Positions 1-8,482 of a stretch of 64,000 nt of DNA are shown piece after piece. The stretch covers positions 1 to 64,000 of the forward strand of contig CAUEQD010000006.1 of NCBI GenBank assembly GCA_959019945.1. The letters are read 5' to 3'. The stretch is from an uncultured Collinsella sp. (GTDB lineage: Bacteria > Actinomycetota > Coriobacteriia > Coriobacteriales > Coriobacteriaceae). The position numbers and the translations under genes are program-made. Under the pieces are notes generated by a model that had not been told where the DNA came from, did not search any database, and was given only the letters and a program-made list of their open reading frames with translations. Every line of letters begins with the position of its first letter. Position 1 is the stretch's first letter.

Positions 1-65
1 AGAGGACGGGGCCGAGGACGGTTAAATCAATTTGCGAAAGAATCTTGACGGTACCTTTTCTTTTA

Positions 66-95
66 GGGGTCACCGTTTATCTGGTGGCCCCTTTC
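66..95 (+). terminator. Terminator of an upstream gene outside the window
   Basis: A 9-bp stem (66-74 with 83-91, one G-U pair) is followed by CTTT. It lies before the first gene and probably ends a plus-strand transcript that enters from outside the window. Confidence 0.55.
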
Positions 96-140
96 GTTAT
101 GATTACGTTGACCATAAAGACAATATGATTGGGAGTGGAT

Positions 141-578
141 GTGTTAAGCGTCTACTTTGGCGATATGCCAGAAGCGATTTACAACACAGCGACATATTTC
201 AAAAACTCTTACCGGTCTTCTTGGATTACGGATCCCTATGCAGTCTCGATAATTAAAGATGTCGATCGATCGGTTGTTGTCTCCGAAAACGTCATCGAAA
301 GCCCTGTGCTTGGATCCATCTCCCCACTCCAGCTTTCTGGTGGCGTGAAAACGCTGCTGCTTATGAGATTTGATCGTAAGCATATTTTTAACGCTTCTAC
401 CTGTGGTGACAACTGTGCCAAGTGGATTCTCGACATGGCGAAAGACCGCAAGCTCGTTGTGAATCTCTATCATGTGATGGACTTTGGTCGCGAGGATTTT
501 AAAATTAAAGTCGTGAATAGCGGCCGAATCGTTCACAACATGGCCGAATTGATTCACGAGTCGATTCCGTATCTGTAG
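141..578 (+). CDS. DUF4869-like protein, copy 1 of a two-gene module
   Basis: A protein of 145 residues that I recognise as DUF4869-like; no biochemical function is known to me. It opens MLSVYFGDMPEAIYNT and contains the invariant-looking stretches LSGGVKTLLL and NASTCGDNCAKW, with two cysteines three residues apart. The GTG start at 141 is chosen because the N-terminus then matches the ATG-started second copy at 8482-8931 and GGGAG lies 5 bases upstream; an upstream in-frame TTG at 129 is less likely. It is followed after 9 bases by a P-loop protein gene, and the same pair recurs on the other strand at 7.5-8.9 kb. By eye the two copies share roughly half their residues. Confidence 0.75.
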   Translation: MLSVYFGDMPEAIYNTATYFKNSYRSSWITDPYAVSIIKDVDRSVVVSENVIESPVLGSISPLQLSGGVKTLLLMRFDRKHIFNASTCGDNCAKWILDMAKDRKLVVNLYHVMDFGREDFKIKVVNSGRIVHNMAELIHESIPYL

Positions 579-587
579 GTACTGCTT

Positions 588-1562
588 ATGAACGGTTCGC
601 ATCTCGTTAAGATTTCCCGCCGCAGGGGAACTAAGTACACATTTACCATCAAGCGGAACATCACTATTGTGCGTGGCGATAGTGGCACGGGTAAGACGAC
701 ACTGTTTGACATGGTCGCAGACTACATGCGAACGGGCGAGCAGTCGGGTGTCTCCTTGCAATGCGATTGTCCCTGTGTCGCCCTGACCGATTATGATTGG
801 CGAAACCAGCTTTCGTCCGTTCATGACTCGATTGTATTTGTCGATGAGGGCTTAAAAGAGATCCATTCTGATGAGTTTGCCCATCATGTGCTGTATTCCT
901 CGAATTATTTCGTGCTGATCTCAAGGGCTGATTTCCCCAATCTTCCGTATAGCGTGGATGAGATTTACAAGATTAAGACGAGCGGAAAATACCATTCCTT
1001 CGTCCCTGTTTATCAAGATCGCGGAAATCATCGTTATGCTATTTCCCGATCGGCGCCAAAACAGGACTTTTCTATCCTTCTATGCGAGGACAGTAAGTCT
1101 GGTTTCCAGTTCTTTGAACGGCATTTCGCTGATAGTGAGCTTACCTGTACTTCGGCCATGACGAACAGCGCGATTTTGGGCTGGTTGGATCAGCATCTCG
1201 ACGATCGCGTGTTTGTTGTCGCGGACGGGGCGGCATTTGGGTGCTATGCGGACCGCGTCCTTAAGCTGCAAGACATTCACCGCGATACTGTTACGGTTTG
1301 TCTTCCCGAGTCGTTCGAATGGCTTCTGCTGAGCTCCGGCGTAATTTCAGGGCTAGATGTTAAGACGGTTTTGGAAACCCCAGAAGCCTTTGTAAACAGT
1401 GAGAAGTTTAAAAGCTGGGAGGATTTCTTCTATAAGTACTTACGTGAAATAACTGGGGATTCGGTTTTTCACTACGACAAAGACTGCATTTCGGAGGCGT
1501 TTTGTACAGGAGGTAATTCTGCGAAGGTTATGGCTCTTATCGCATGCCGAAATGTCCGATAG
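588..1562 (+). CDS. P-loop NTPase partner of DUF4869, copy 1
   Basis: A protein of 324 residues with a Walker A motif (RGDSGTGKTTL, about residues 29-39) and a Walker B-like strand SIVFVDEG near residue 85, so nucleotide binding is well supported. The C-terminal half carries CEDSKSG (near residue 167) and VVADGAAFG (near 209). The spacing of an acidic strand end followed by a D-G strand is reminiscent of a Toprim fold as in OLD-type nucleases, but this is inference. The stretches SSNYFVLISR, PYSVDEI and LPESFEW are shared with the second copy at 7481-8482. Its function is unknown; a role in defence or toxin-antitoxin biology is only one possibility. Confidence 0.72.
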   Translation: MNGSHLVKISRRRGTKYTFTIKRNITIVRGDSGTGKTTLFDMVADYMRTGEQSGVSLQCDCPCVALTDYDWRNQLSSVHDSIVFVDEGLKEIHSDEFAHHVLYSSNYFVLISRADFPNLPYSVDEIYKIKTSGKYHSFVPVYQDRGNHRYAISRSAPKQDFSILLCEDSKSGFQFFERHFADSELTCTSAMTNSAILGWLDQHLDDRVFVVADGAAFGCYADRVLKLQDIHRDTVTVCLPESFEWLLLSSGVISGLDVKTVLETPEAFVNSEKFKSWEDFFYKYLREITGDSVFHYDKDCISEAFCTGGNSAKVMALIACRNVR

Positions 1563-1637
1563 TTTTGTTGAATAGCGTCGCGGCGTCACTTCCTGCGGCA
1601 TACTAAAGAAGCTGTACATGCTTCAGATTGGATTTTC

Positions 1638-2657
1638 ATGTCTGAGATTTTCGAACCCAAGAATATCATCGTCACTGGCGGCTGCGGCTTCATCGGCAGC
1701 AACTTCGTGCACTACGTCGTGAACAACCACCCGGGCGTCCACGTCACCGTCCTGGACAAGCTGACCTACGCCGGCAACCCCGAGAACATCGCGGGCCTGC
1801 CGTCGGACCGCGTGGAGCTCGTCGTGGGCGACATCTGCGACGCGGAGCTGCTGGACAGGCTGGTGCCGGGCCACGACGCGATCGTGCACTACGCCGCCGA
1901 GAGCCACAACGACAACTCCATCGCGGACCCCGAGCCGTTCCTGCGCACCAACGTGGAGGGCACCTTCCGCCTGCTGGAGGCCGTGAGGAAATACGGCGTC
2001 CGCTACCACCACGTCTCCACCGACGAGGTCTACGGCGACCTGGCGCTCGACGACCCCGCCAAGTTCACCGAGGAGACGCCGTATCACCCGAGCAGCCCGT
2101 ACTCGAGCACCAAGGCGTCCTCCGACATGCTGGTCCGCGCCTGGACCCGCACCTACGGCCTGCGCACCACGATCTCCAACTGCTCCAACAACTACGGCCC
2201 CTACCAGCACGTGGAGAAGTTCATCCCCAGGCAGATCACCAACATCATCGACGGCGTGCGCCCCAAGCTCTACGGCCGCGGCGAGAACGTCCGCGACTGG
2301 ATCCACACCGAGGACCACTCCTCTGCCGTCTGGGACATCCTCACCAAGGGCCGGATGGGGGAGACCTACCTCATCGGCGCAAATGGCGAGAAGAACAACA
2401 TCACCGTCCTGCGCATGATCCTCGAGGCGATGGGAAAGGACCCCGAGGACTTCGACTGGGTCGCCGATCGCCCCGGCCACGACCGCCGCTACGCCATCGA
2501 CTCCACCAAGCTCCAGCGCGAGCTGGGCTGGAGGCCGGCCCACACCGACTTCGCCGAGGGGCTCAAGCGGACCATCGACTGGTACGTCGCCAACGAGTCC
2601 TGGTGGCGCCCCGCCAAGGAGGCCACCGAGGCCCGCTACCGCGCGCAGGGCCAGTAA
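1638..2657 (+). CDS. rmlB: dTDP-glucose 4,6-dehydratase
   Basis: Extended short-chain dehydrogenase of 339 residues. It has the NAD-binding motif TGGCGFIGSNF at residues 13-23, the STDEVYG segment carrying the catalytic acid region and the YSSTKAS (YxxxK) motif, all typical of RmlB. It converts dTDP-glucose to dTDP-4-keto-6-deoxyglucose in the cytoplasm, the second step of dTDP-rhamnose synthesis. No clear Shine-Dalgarno is seen before the ATG. The coding sequence is distinctly more GC-rich than the flanking module genes and uses AGG arginine codons, a sign of a different origin. It is followed by the fused rmlC-rmlD gene; no rmlA is in the window. Confidence 0.95.
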   Translation: MSEIFEPKNIIVTGGCGFIGSNFVHYVVNNHPGVHVTVLDKLTYAGNPENIAGLPSDRVELVVGDICDAELLDRLVPGHDAIVHYAAESHNDNSIADPEPFLRTNVEGTFRLLEAVRKYGVRYHHVSTDEVYGDLALDDPAKFTEETPYHPSSPYSSTKASSDMLVRAWTRTYGLRTTISNCSNNYGPYQHVEKFIPRQITNIIDGVRPKLYGRGENVRDWIHTEDHSSAVWDILTKGRMGETYLIGANGEKNNITVLRMILEAMGKDPEDFDWVADRPGHDRRYAIDSTKLQRELGWRPAHTDFAEGLKRTIDWYVANESWWRPAKEATEARYRAQGQ

Positions 2658-2728
2658 GACCGCATCCCGGCGAACCGCACCGCGGGCGCCCCCGGTTATC
2701 CAACCTCTTCGATAGGAGCTTTTCCCAC

Positions 2729-4183
2729 ATGGCAGACATCGCATTCGAGAAGGACCTCTCCGTCACCGAGACCGGCATCGGGGGCCTGAAGGTCGTCGAC
2801 CTCGCCGTCCACGGCGACTCGCGCGGCTGGTTCAAGGAGAACTGGCAGCGCGCCAAGATGACCGCCCTGGGCATCCCGGACCTCCGCGTCGTCCAGAACA
2901 ACGTCTCCTACAACGACAGCCGCGGCGTCACCCGCGGCATCCACGCCGAGCCCTGGGACAAGTTCATCTCCGTGGCGCGCGGCTCGGTCTTCGGCGCCTG
3001 GGTGGACCTGCGCGAGGGCAGCGCCACCTACGGCAGGGTCTACACCTGCACGCTCGACCCATCGAAGGCCATCTACGTACCGCGCGGCGTGGGCAACTCC
3101 TTCCAGGCGCTCGAGGACGGCACCGCCTACACCTACCTGGTGGACGCCCACTGGTCCCTCGAGCTCAAGAAGACCTACACCTTCGTGAACCTGGCCGACC
3201 CCGAGCTCGCCATCGAGTGGCCCATCCCGCTGGACCGGGCCACCGTATCCGAGGCCGACCTGAACCACCCGTACCTCAAGGACGTCGTCCCCATGGCGCC
3301 GAAGCGCACGCTCGTCACCGGCTGCAACGGCCAGCTGGGCCATGCGGTCCGCAGACTCGCCGAGGAGCGCGGGGTCGCCAAGGACTTCGACTTCTGCGAC
3401 ATCGACACCTTCGACATGTCCGACCCGGACGCCTACGCACAGTACGACTGGTCGCTCTACGGCACCGTGATCAACTGCGGCGCCTACACCGCGGTGGACA
3501 GGGCCGAGACCCCCGAGGGCCGCGCGACCGCATGGAAGGCTAACGCGACCGGGCCGGCGCAGCTCGCCCGCACCTGCGCCGGGCACGGCATCACGCTCGT
3601 CCACGTGTCCTCCGACTACGTCTTCGACGGCACCGCCGAGGTCCATACCGAGGACGAGCCCCTCAGCCCGCTGTCCGTCTACGGCCAGACCAAGGCCGCC
3701 GGCGACATCGCCGTGGCCGGCTGCCCGCGCCACTACATCATGCGCTCGAGCTGGGTCATCGGCGAGGGGCACAACTTCGTCAAGACCATGAAGGCGCTGT
3801 CCGACCGCGTCGCCGACCCCGAGGACGGGCTCGCGCAGGTCACGGTCGTCGACGACCAGCTGGGCCGCCTGACCTTCACGCGCGACATGGCCGAGGCCAT
3901 CTTCTACGTGCTGGGGACCCACGCCCCCTACGGCACCTATAACTGCACCGGCTCCGGCGCCGTCAAGTCCTGGGCCGACATCGCCCGCGCCGTCTTCGAG
4001 GCCGCCAACGGCAACGGGGACAGGGTGGTGCCGGTCAGCACCGCCGACTACTACGCGAGCGCCGAGGGCCCCATCGCCCCGCGCCCGGTCCACTCCGCGC
4101 TCGACCTGTCCAGGCTCGAGGCTGCCGGCTTCCACATGCCCGACTGGGAGGAAGAGCTGGGGGAGTACATCAAGACGCTCTAG
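2729..4183 (+). CDS. rmlCD: Fused dTDP-4-dehydrorhamnose 3,5-epimerase / dTDP-4-dehydrorhamnose reductase
   Basis: A protein of 484 residues joining two enzymes. Residues 1-188 are an RmlC cupin (DSRGWFKENW, QNNVSYNDSRGVTRGIHAEP). Residues about 189-484 are an RmlD reductase (LVTGCNGQLGHAV, SSDYVFDG, YGQTKAAG). Together they perform the last two steps to dTDP-rhamnose. Such fusions are known from other actinobacteria such as Bifidobacterium. The ATG at 2729 follows TAGGAG by 10 bases. Upstream in-frame codons run into the rmlB end and look non-coding. GC content is high, as in rmlB, and the gene ends at a strong bidirectional terminator. Confidence 0.93.
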   Translation: MADIAFEKDLSVTETGIGGLKVVDLAVHGDSRGWFKENWQRAKMTALGIPDLRVVQNNVSYNDSRGVTRGIHAEPWDKFISVARGSVFGAWVDLREGSATYGRVYTCTLDPSKAIYVPRGVGNSFQALEDGTAYTYLVDAHWSLELKKTYTFVNLADPELAIEWPIPLDRATVSEADLNHPYLKDVVPMAPKRTLVTGCNGQLGHAVRRLAEERGVAKDFDFCDIDTFDMSDPDAYAQYDWSLYGTVINCGAYTAVDRAETPEGRATAWKANATGPAQLARTCAGHGITLVHVSSDYVFDGTAEVHTEDEPLSPLSVYGQTKAAGDIAVAGCPRHYIMRSSWVIGEGHNFVKTMKALSDRVADPEDGLAQVTVVDDQLGRLTFTRDMAEAIFYVLGTHAPYGTYNCTGSGAVKSWADIARAVFEAANGNGDRVVPVSTADYYASAEGPIAPRPVHSALDLSRLEAAGFHMPDWEEELGEYIKTL

Positions 4184-4205
4184 CCGCTATTAACTTTTCG
4201 AGAGT

Positions 4206-4240
4206 AAAAGCCGCCGTTCTTTAACGGCGGCTTTTCTTGT
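4206..4240. terminator. Bidirectional terminator between rmlCD and the glycosyltransferase
   Basis: A near-perfect 13-bp stem (4206-4218 with 4222-4235) is flanked by A-rich and T-rich runs. It suits termination of the convergent rmlCD (+) and glycosyltransferase (-) transcripts. Confidence 0.85.
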
Positions 4241-4285
4241 TGGTGGCTATCTGCGCAGTGGTGCCAATAGTATTTTGCGGAAGAT

Positions 4286-5257
4286 CTACCTCTCGCTTGG
4301 CTTGGAAGTAGGGTGGCCGGGCTGGTCGTCGTAGGCGTATTTGCTGTACACGTTGACCTCCCACTGCTTTTTTTCGACCTTTGCCACAGAATCCAGGATG
4401 AATCCGGTTGCAAGGCTCAGACCACAGAGGAACATAAACGATGCAGCAAGCATGGCAGTGGGGAAACGCGGGACCAGGCCGGTCTGAAAGTACTCAACAA
4501 AGATAGGAATGCACAAAACCAGGCCGATAATCGCGAATAGAAGCGCGACGAGGCTGAAGAACTTCAGCGGGCGGTAGTCCTTGAACAGCGTGCCGATCAT
4601 CGCAACGACTTTAATGCCGTCGCTCACGGTATTGAGCTTGGACTCGGAGCCTTCCGGACGGTCGCGGTACTCGATGGGCACGTCTTTGATGCGCCAGCGG
4701 TGGTCGACGGCGTGGATCGAGAGCTCGGTTTCGATCTGGAAGCCCTCGGAAAGCACAGGAAAGGTTTTGACGAACGGGCGGCTCATGGCGCGGTAGCCTG
4801 TCATGACGTCATCGAAGCTGTAGCCATAGATCCACTTGATCATGGCGCGGACCAGATTATTGCCAAAGCCGTGGAAGGCACGCTTGTTCTCCTCGGCGTA
4901 GGTGCCGTTGGAAAGGCGATCGCCTACGGTCATGTCGGCCGTGCCGTTAAGGATGGGCTCGCAGAGGGCCTTGGCCGCCTCGGCGGGGTAGGTGTCGTCT
5001 CCGTCGACCATCAGGTAGCAATCGGCGTCGATATCGCGAAACATCTGGCGGCACACGTTGCCCTTTCCCTGACGGGGCTCAAAGCGGACTGTGGCGCCGT
5101 GCTCGGTGGCAATGCGTGAGGTATCGTCTGACGAGTTGTTGTCATAGACATAGACCGTCGCCTGCGGAAGCTCGCGGTGAAAGTCGTCGATGACTTTGCC
5201 GATCGTGAGCGCTTCGTTGTAGCAAGGGATGATGACGGCGATGGATTCAGAATTCAC
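4286..5257 (-). CDS. GT2-family membrane glycosyltransferase (polyprenyl-phosphate sugar transferase type)
   Basis: A protein of 323 residues. The N-terminal catalytic domain opens with VIIPCYNEALTIGKV and carries the acidic nucleotide-sugar/metal motif MVDGDDTYP near residue 90, as in the DPM1/GtrB branch of glycosyltransferase family 2. Two hydrophobic helices follow near residues 230-300, so the enzyme should sit in the cytoplasmic membrane and load a sugar onto a polyprenyl phosphate. The donor sugar cannot be told. The GTG start has AAGGAG upstream at good spacing. It is divergent from the exporter genes and convergent with rmlCD, so a role in the same surface glycan is likely. Confidence 0.85.
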   Translation of the reverse strand: MNSESIAVIIPCYNEALTIGKVIDDFHRELPQATVYVYDNNSSDDTSRIATEHGATVRFEPRQGKGNVCRQMFRDIDADCYLMVDGDDTYPAEAAKALCEPILNGTADMTVGDRLSNGTYAEENKRAFHGFGNNLVRAMIKWIYGYSFDDVMTGYRAMSRPFVKTFPVLSEGFQIETELSIHAVDHRWRIKDVPIEYRDRPEGSESKLNTVSDGIKVVAMIGTLFKDYRPLKFFSLVALLFAIIGLVLCIPIFVEYFQTGLVPRFPTAMLAASFMFLCGLSLATGFILDSVAKVEKKQWEVNVYSKYAYDDQPGHPTSKPSER

Positions 5258-5417
5258 TTAATGCTCCTTATACATTCAATCCTAGAAAGTATAGCCGTTT
5301 GGGCCTGGCATCCTAAGATGTGGGTTAGTTCTCCAGTTTTGTTGCGCGAATCGTTTGCATGGCCGTCGGGTCTATACTGTTCATTTGTCAACGATTACGA
5401 GTAAAGGAGTTGCATCC

Positions 5418-6263
5418 GTGTCGGATCAGACAAAGCAACAAGAAACTCGCAGTCTGCCTGCGACGTTTGCTAAGAATGAATTTGAGAAGGACGCGTTTAT
5501 CCTTCGTCAGCTGGTTACCAAGGATTTTAAGATCAAGTATCGCCGTAGCGTTCTGGGCGTCGCATGGTCGGTGCTCAACCCGCTGCTGATGATGATCGTC
5601 ATGGCCATCGTGTTCTCGACGATTTTTGGCCAGGGCCGCAATGGCTCAATGACGCCCGAGATGTACCCACTGTACTTGATCGTGGGTAACATTACCTTTG
5701 CCGTCATGTCTGAGTCTACTAACCAGGCCCTGACGTCGATCGTGGGCGCTGCCCCTCTGCTCAAGAAGGTTAAGGTGCACCGCTGGGTTTTCCCGGTGCA
5801 GAAGGTGCTCTTCTCGCTGGTCAACTTTGCCTTCTCGCTGGTCGCCGTCGCCATCGTCATGCTGTGGTTCCGCGTTATGCCTTCTTGGCACCTGATTCTG
5901 TTGCCGGTTTGCCTGCTGCTGCTTATGTGCTTCTGCATGGGCCTGGGCATGATGCTCTCTGCCCTTACGGTCTTCTTCCGCGACGTTATGCATCTGTGGA
6001 GCGTCGTCATTACGGCGTGGACTTACATTACGCCCATCTTCTGGACGACTGACTATATTGCGCAAATGCCGCATCTCGTGCGTATCTTGATGTATGCGAA
6101 CCCCATGTTCAACTACCTGCAGTTTATGCGCGATATCTTCCTGTTCCAGACTACGCCCTCGCTTATGACGTTTGGTATGTGCGTCGCTTGGGCGGTTCTT
6201 GCGCTTATTATTGGCTATACCGTGTTCCATAAGTCCGAGCGCAAATTTATCCTCTACATCTAA
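5418..6263 (+). CDS. ABC-2 type polysaccharide export permease (Wzm/TagG-like)
   Basis: A membrane protein of 281 residues. It has a cytoplasmic N-terminus (QLVTKDFKIKYRRSVLGVAWS, the typical ABC-2 amphipathic entry) and about six transmembrane segments. This is the permease of a glycan exporter that moves lipid-linked polysaccharide or teichoic-acid-like polymer across the membrane. The GTG at 5418 is chosen because AAGGAG lies 8 bases upstream; the longer reading from 5355 has no such site. The ATP-binding subunit gene follows 11 bases downstream. Confidence 0.88.
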   Translation: MSDQTKQQETRSLPATFAKNEFEKDAFILRQLVTKDFKIKYRRSVLGVAWSVLNPLLMMIVMAIVFSTIFGQGRNGSMTPEMYPLYLIVGNITFAVMSESTNQALTSIVGAAPLLKKVKVHRWVFPVQKVLFSLVNFAFSLVAVAIVMLWFRVMPSWHLILLPVCLLLLMCFCMGLGMMLSALTVFFRDVMHLWSVVITAWTYITPIFWTTDYIAQMPHLVRILMYANPMFNYLQFMRDIFLFQTTPSLMTFGMCVAWAVLALIIGYTVFHKSERKFILYI

Positions 6264-6274
6264 GGAGTGCTGTG

Positions 6275-7042
6275 ATGACTGAATCTGTTGTTGATTACAG
6301 CGAGCAGCCTCTGGCTGTCGAGGTCGACGACGTCACCATGATCTTTAACATGGCGTCCGAGTCGCTGACCAACCTCAAGGAGTACTTCATTAAGCTTGCC
6401 AAGCACGAGCTGTTCTTTGAGGAGTTTAGGGCGCTTAAGCACATCTCGTTTGATATTCATCGCGGCGAGGTTGTGGGTCTGGTCGGCACCAATGGCTCCG
6501 GCAAGTCTACGATGCTCAAGATTATCGCTGGCGTTCTTGAGCCTAGCGAGGGCAGCGTTAAGGTGCACGGTAACATCGCGCCGCTGATTGAGCTTGGCGC
6601 CGGCTTTGACCCCGAGCTGACCGCCCGCGAGAACATCTATCTGAACGGCGCCCTGCTCGGCTATACCAAGGAGTTCATCGACGCCAACTTTGACGGCATT
6701 ATCGAGTTCGCTGAGCTGCAGAACTTTGTCGATATGCCGCTTAAGAACTTCTCTTCGGGCATGGTGGCGCGTATCGCCTTTGCAATCGCGACGATTACCG
6801 AGCCCGATATTCTGATCGTTGACGAGACGCTGTCCGTCGGTGATGTGTTCTTCCAGCAAAAGTGTGAGGCCCGCATCCAGCACTTTATCCAGAGCGGCGA
6901 CGTGACGGTTCTGTTCGTTTCGCACTCTATGGAGCAGGTTGAGCGCATCTGCCAGCGTGCCGTTTGGATTGAGAAGGGTGACCTTCGCATGGACGGCCCG
7001 GTCGATGAGGTCTGCAAGGCGTACCGCGAGCAGTTCAACTAG
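6275..7042 (+). CDS. ABC transporter ATP-binding protein for polysaccharide export (Wzt/TagH-like)
   Basis: A protein of 255 residues with Walker A GTNGSGKST, signature FSSGMVARIAFA, Walker B ILIVDETLSVGD and the H-loop SHSMEQV. It resembles Wzt/TagH but lacks a C-terminal glycan-recognition domain, so it is the short form. It should power the permease encoded just upstream. ATG at 6275 is preferred over the adjacent GTG at 6272 because AAGGAG then has 7-base spacing. The gene is last in its operon, and tRNA-Arg follows. Confidence 0.9.
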   Translation: MTESVVDYSEQPLAVEVDDVTMIFNMASESLTNLKEYFIKLAKHELFFEEFRALKHISFDIHRGEVVGLVGTNGSGKSTMLKIIAGVLEPSEGSVKVHGNIAPLIELGAGFDPELTARENIYLNGALLGYTKEFIDANFDGIIEFAELQNFVDMPLKNFSSGMVARIAFAIATITEPDILIVDETLSVGDVFFQQKCEARIQHFIQSGDVTVLFVSHSMEQVERICQRAVWIEKGDLRMDGPVDEVCKAYREQFN

Positions 7043-7096
7043 GTTATAATTACTTGCGCCTGACAGGCTTGTGCTTGCTTGGGCGTGCGGTTATTT

Positions 7097-7173
7097 GCTC
7101 CATTAGCTCAGTTGGATAGAGCAGGGGACTTCTAATCCCAAGGTCGACGGTTCGAATCCGCCATGGAGCACCA
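7097..7173 (+). tRNA. tRNA-Arg (anticodon UCU)
   Basis: A cloverleaf can be folded: a perfect 7-bp acceptor stem (GCTCCAT with ATGGAGC), D-arm GCTC/GAGC, anticodon loop CTTCTAA with anticodon TCT, T-loop TTCGAAT, and encoded CCA at 7171-7173. One mismatch each falls in the anticodon and T stems. TATAAT at 7045-7050 may be the promoter -10 element. Confidence 0.93.
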
Positions 7174-7182
7174 TCGTTTATT

Positions 7183-7215
7183 AAGCCCAGACCGCTTGGT
7201 GGTCTGGGCTTTTTC
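7183..7215 (+). terminator. Terminator after tRNA-Arg(UCU)
   Basis: An 11-bp perfect stem (7183-7193 with 7201-7211) is followed by a run of T, immediately downstream of the tRNA. Confidence 0.85.
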
Positions 7216-7282
7216 ACATGCCGGTGTTCTTTGTTCTTGCCGGGTATACGTTTAGGCCGAAGCCGTGGCGTGAGCTGCTATT

Positions 7283-7441
7283 GTGCTGCTGATGTGGATT
7301 GGTTATACGGCGCGCCAAAGGGGGCTGGAGCCGAGCGTGAGCAAGCCTCTGCTTATGACGCTGCCAGCATCGTGGTTCTTCGCGTCAATCGTACGCTGTG
7401 CCTGCGATATTGGATTGGCGTACGTGATCAAGAAGGCGTAA
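7283..7441 (+). pseudogene. Possible C-terminal remnant of a membrane protein
   Basis: A 52-codon reading frame starts at a GTG and ends at TAA 7439-7441, with an in-frame stop just upstream. The translation is hydrophobic and ends in a helix-like stretch with terminal lysines, as at the C-terminus of a membrane protein. There is no good ribosome site. The rest of 7216-7480 holds no recognisable gene. Confidence 0.2.
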
Positions 7442-7476
7442 CAAAAGCGGGGAGGACCAACTTGGCCCTCCCCGCT
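7441..7476 (-). terminator. Terminator of the second DUF4869/P-loop module
   Basis: A 10-bp GC-rich stem (7446-7455 with 7467-7476) is followed on the minus strand by TTTTGT. It lies just past the stop codon of the minus-strand P-loop gene at 7481. Confidence 0.75.
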
Positions 7477-7480
7477 GTAT

Positions 7481-8482
7481 CTAGTCTGCCTTCAGGCACT
7501 CGGGCAAGACGTTTGCAACTGCATTCATCGCCTGCGGCCTCAGGTACTGCTCATTGAGCTTTGCCTTTCTGTAGGCGTAGCGAGTGTCTGCCGAGTATTT
7601 GATCAACACATCGGTGAAGAACCGCTCCCAGCTCAGGTAGTCGCGGCTTTCGATATAGCTTGAGGGATCCTCGAGGATTTTTAAGATATCGTTACTGGGA
7701 ATGAGGCCAGATTGCAGGAGTGTCCACTCGAATGATTCGGGGAGGAACAAGCGTACGTTCTTGTAAACGCGCTGTCCGAGCACCTTTTCGATGTAGGGAC
7801 CAAATGCTGCTCCGTCTCCAATAGCAAGGATGTTTTGCTCGGGACATTCGTGAATCGTACGTTTTAGATTCGCAACGCCGGTAGCGGTATAGCAGGGGAT
7901 CCCGAGTCGGTTGCAAAGAGCGTCGTAGAATTGATAGCCAGATTTGCTATCCTCGACAACTACGGCGTCGGGTACCTCGAATCCAACATTTAGATCCTGA
8001 TACAGCATACTTGCCGTGTGGTCATATAGCGGCTTGGTCACCGAGTAGAAGCGCCTGTCGCTCTTGCGGCCATTGATTGTTTTACTTGTCGTGTTGACTA
8101 GCTTCAGGATCTCATCAACGCTGTAGGGGAGCTCGTTGGCATCGCGACGAGATATCAGAACAAAATAGTTGGACGAGCCGTTGACGGCTTTGGCGAAGTC
8201 CTTTGAGTAGATAAACTCGTTACCCTCATCTAGAAAGACGATTGAATCTTCGATGATCGATAGCTCGCGCTCCCAGCGTCTGCCGGAAAGCGTTTCGCAA
8301 GGCACGTCGCAACTGAGTGCAACGCCGCTTTCCGGTCCTCGGTCGTTGTAGTCGCGAATCATCGAGATGAGCGTCGTTTTACCCGTGCCGCTGTTGCCGC
8401 GTATAAAGGAAATATTGCGCTTAAACGTGAGTGTGTATTTGACCTTTGCACGCTCTACGACAACGGTATGCGTTCCCTTCAT
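7481..8482 (-). CDS. P-loop NTPase partner of DUF4869, copy 2
   Basis: A protein of 333 residues homologous along its length to the one at 588-1562. It has Walker A RGNSGTGKTTL, Walker B-like SIVFLDEG, and the shared blocks SSNYFVLISR, LPYSVDEIL, VVVEDSKSGYQF, AIGDGAAFG and LPESFEW. The conserved C-terminal blocks argue for a second functional domain, possibly Toprim-like (inference). Its ATG overlaps the stop of the DUF4869-like gene by one base (TAATG), so translation is probably coupled. The function is unknown. The pair faces the polysaccharide locus from the right, in mirror orientation to copy 1. Confidence 0.72.
   Translation of the reverse strand: MKGTHTVVVERAKVKYTLTFKRNISFIRGNSGTGKTTLISMIRDYNDRGPESGVALSCDVPCETLSGRRWERELSIIEDSIVFLDEGNEFIYSKDFAKAVNGSSNYFVLISRRDANELPYSVDEILKLVNTTSKTINGRKSDRRFYSVTKPLYDHTASMLYQDLNVGFEVPDAVVVEDSKSGYQFYDALCNRLGIPCYTATGVANLKRTIHECPEQNILAIGDGAAFGPYIEKVLGQRVYKNVRLFLPESFEWTLLQSGLIPSNDILKILEDPSSYIESRDYLSWERFFTDVLIKYSADTRYAYRKAKLNEQYLRPQAMNAVANVLPECLKAD

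Noticed and set aside
144..824. Long minus-strand open frame over the first two genes
   Set aside because: It lies antisense to the DUF4869-like and P-loop genes, has no family motif, and its existence follows from the codon bias of the plus-strand genes.
1623..4135. Very long minus-strand open frames opposite rmlB and rmlCD
   Set aside because: Repetitive Gly/Val/Ala/Arg translations are mirror images of GC-rich third positions; the plus strand holds clear enzyme motifs.
7231..7557. Plus-strand frame of 108 codons after tRNA-Arg
   Set aside because: It overlaps the end of the minus-strand P-loop gene and a terminator, and has no recognisable pattern; a different frame gives a weak membrane-protein remnant instead.
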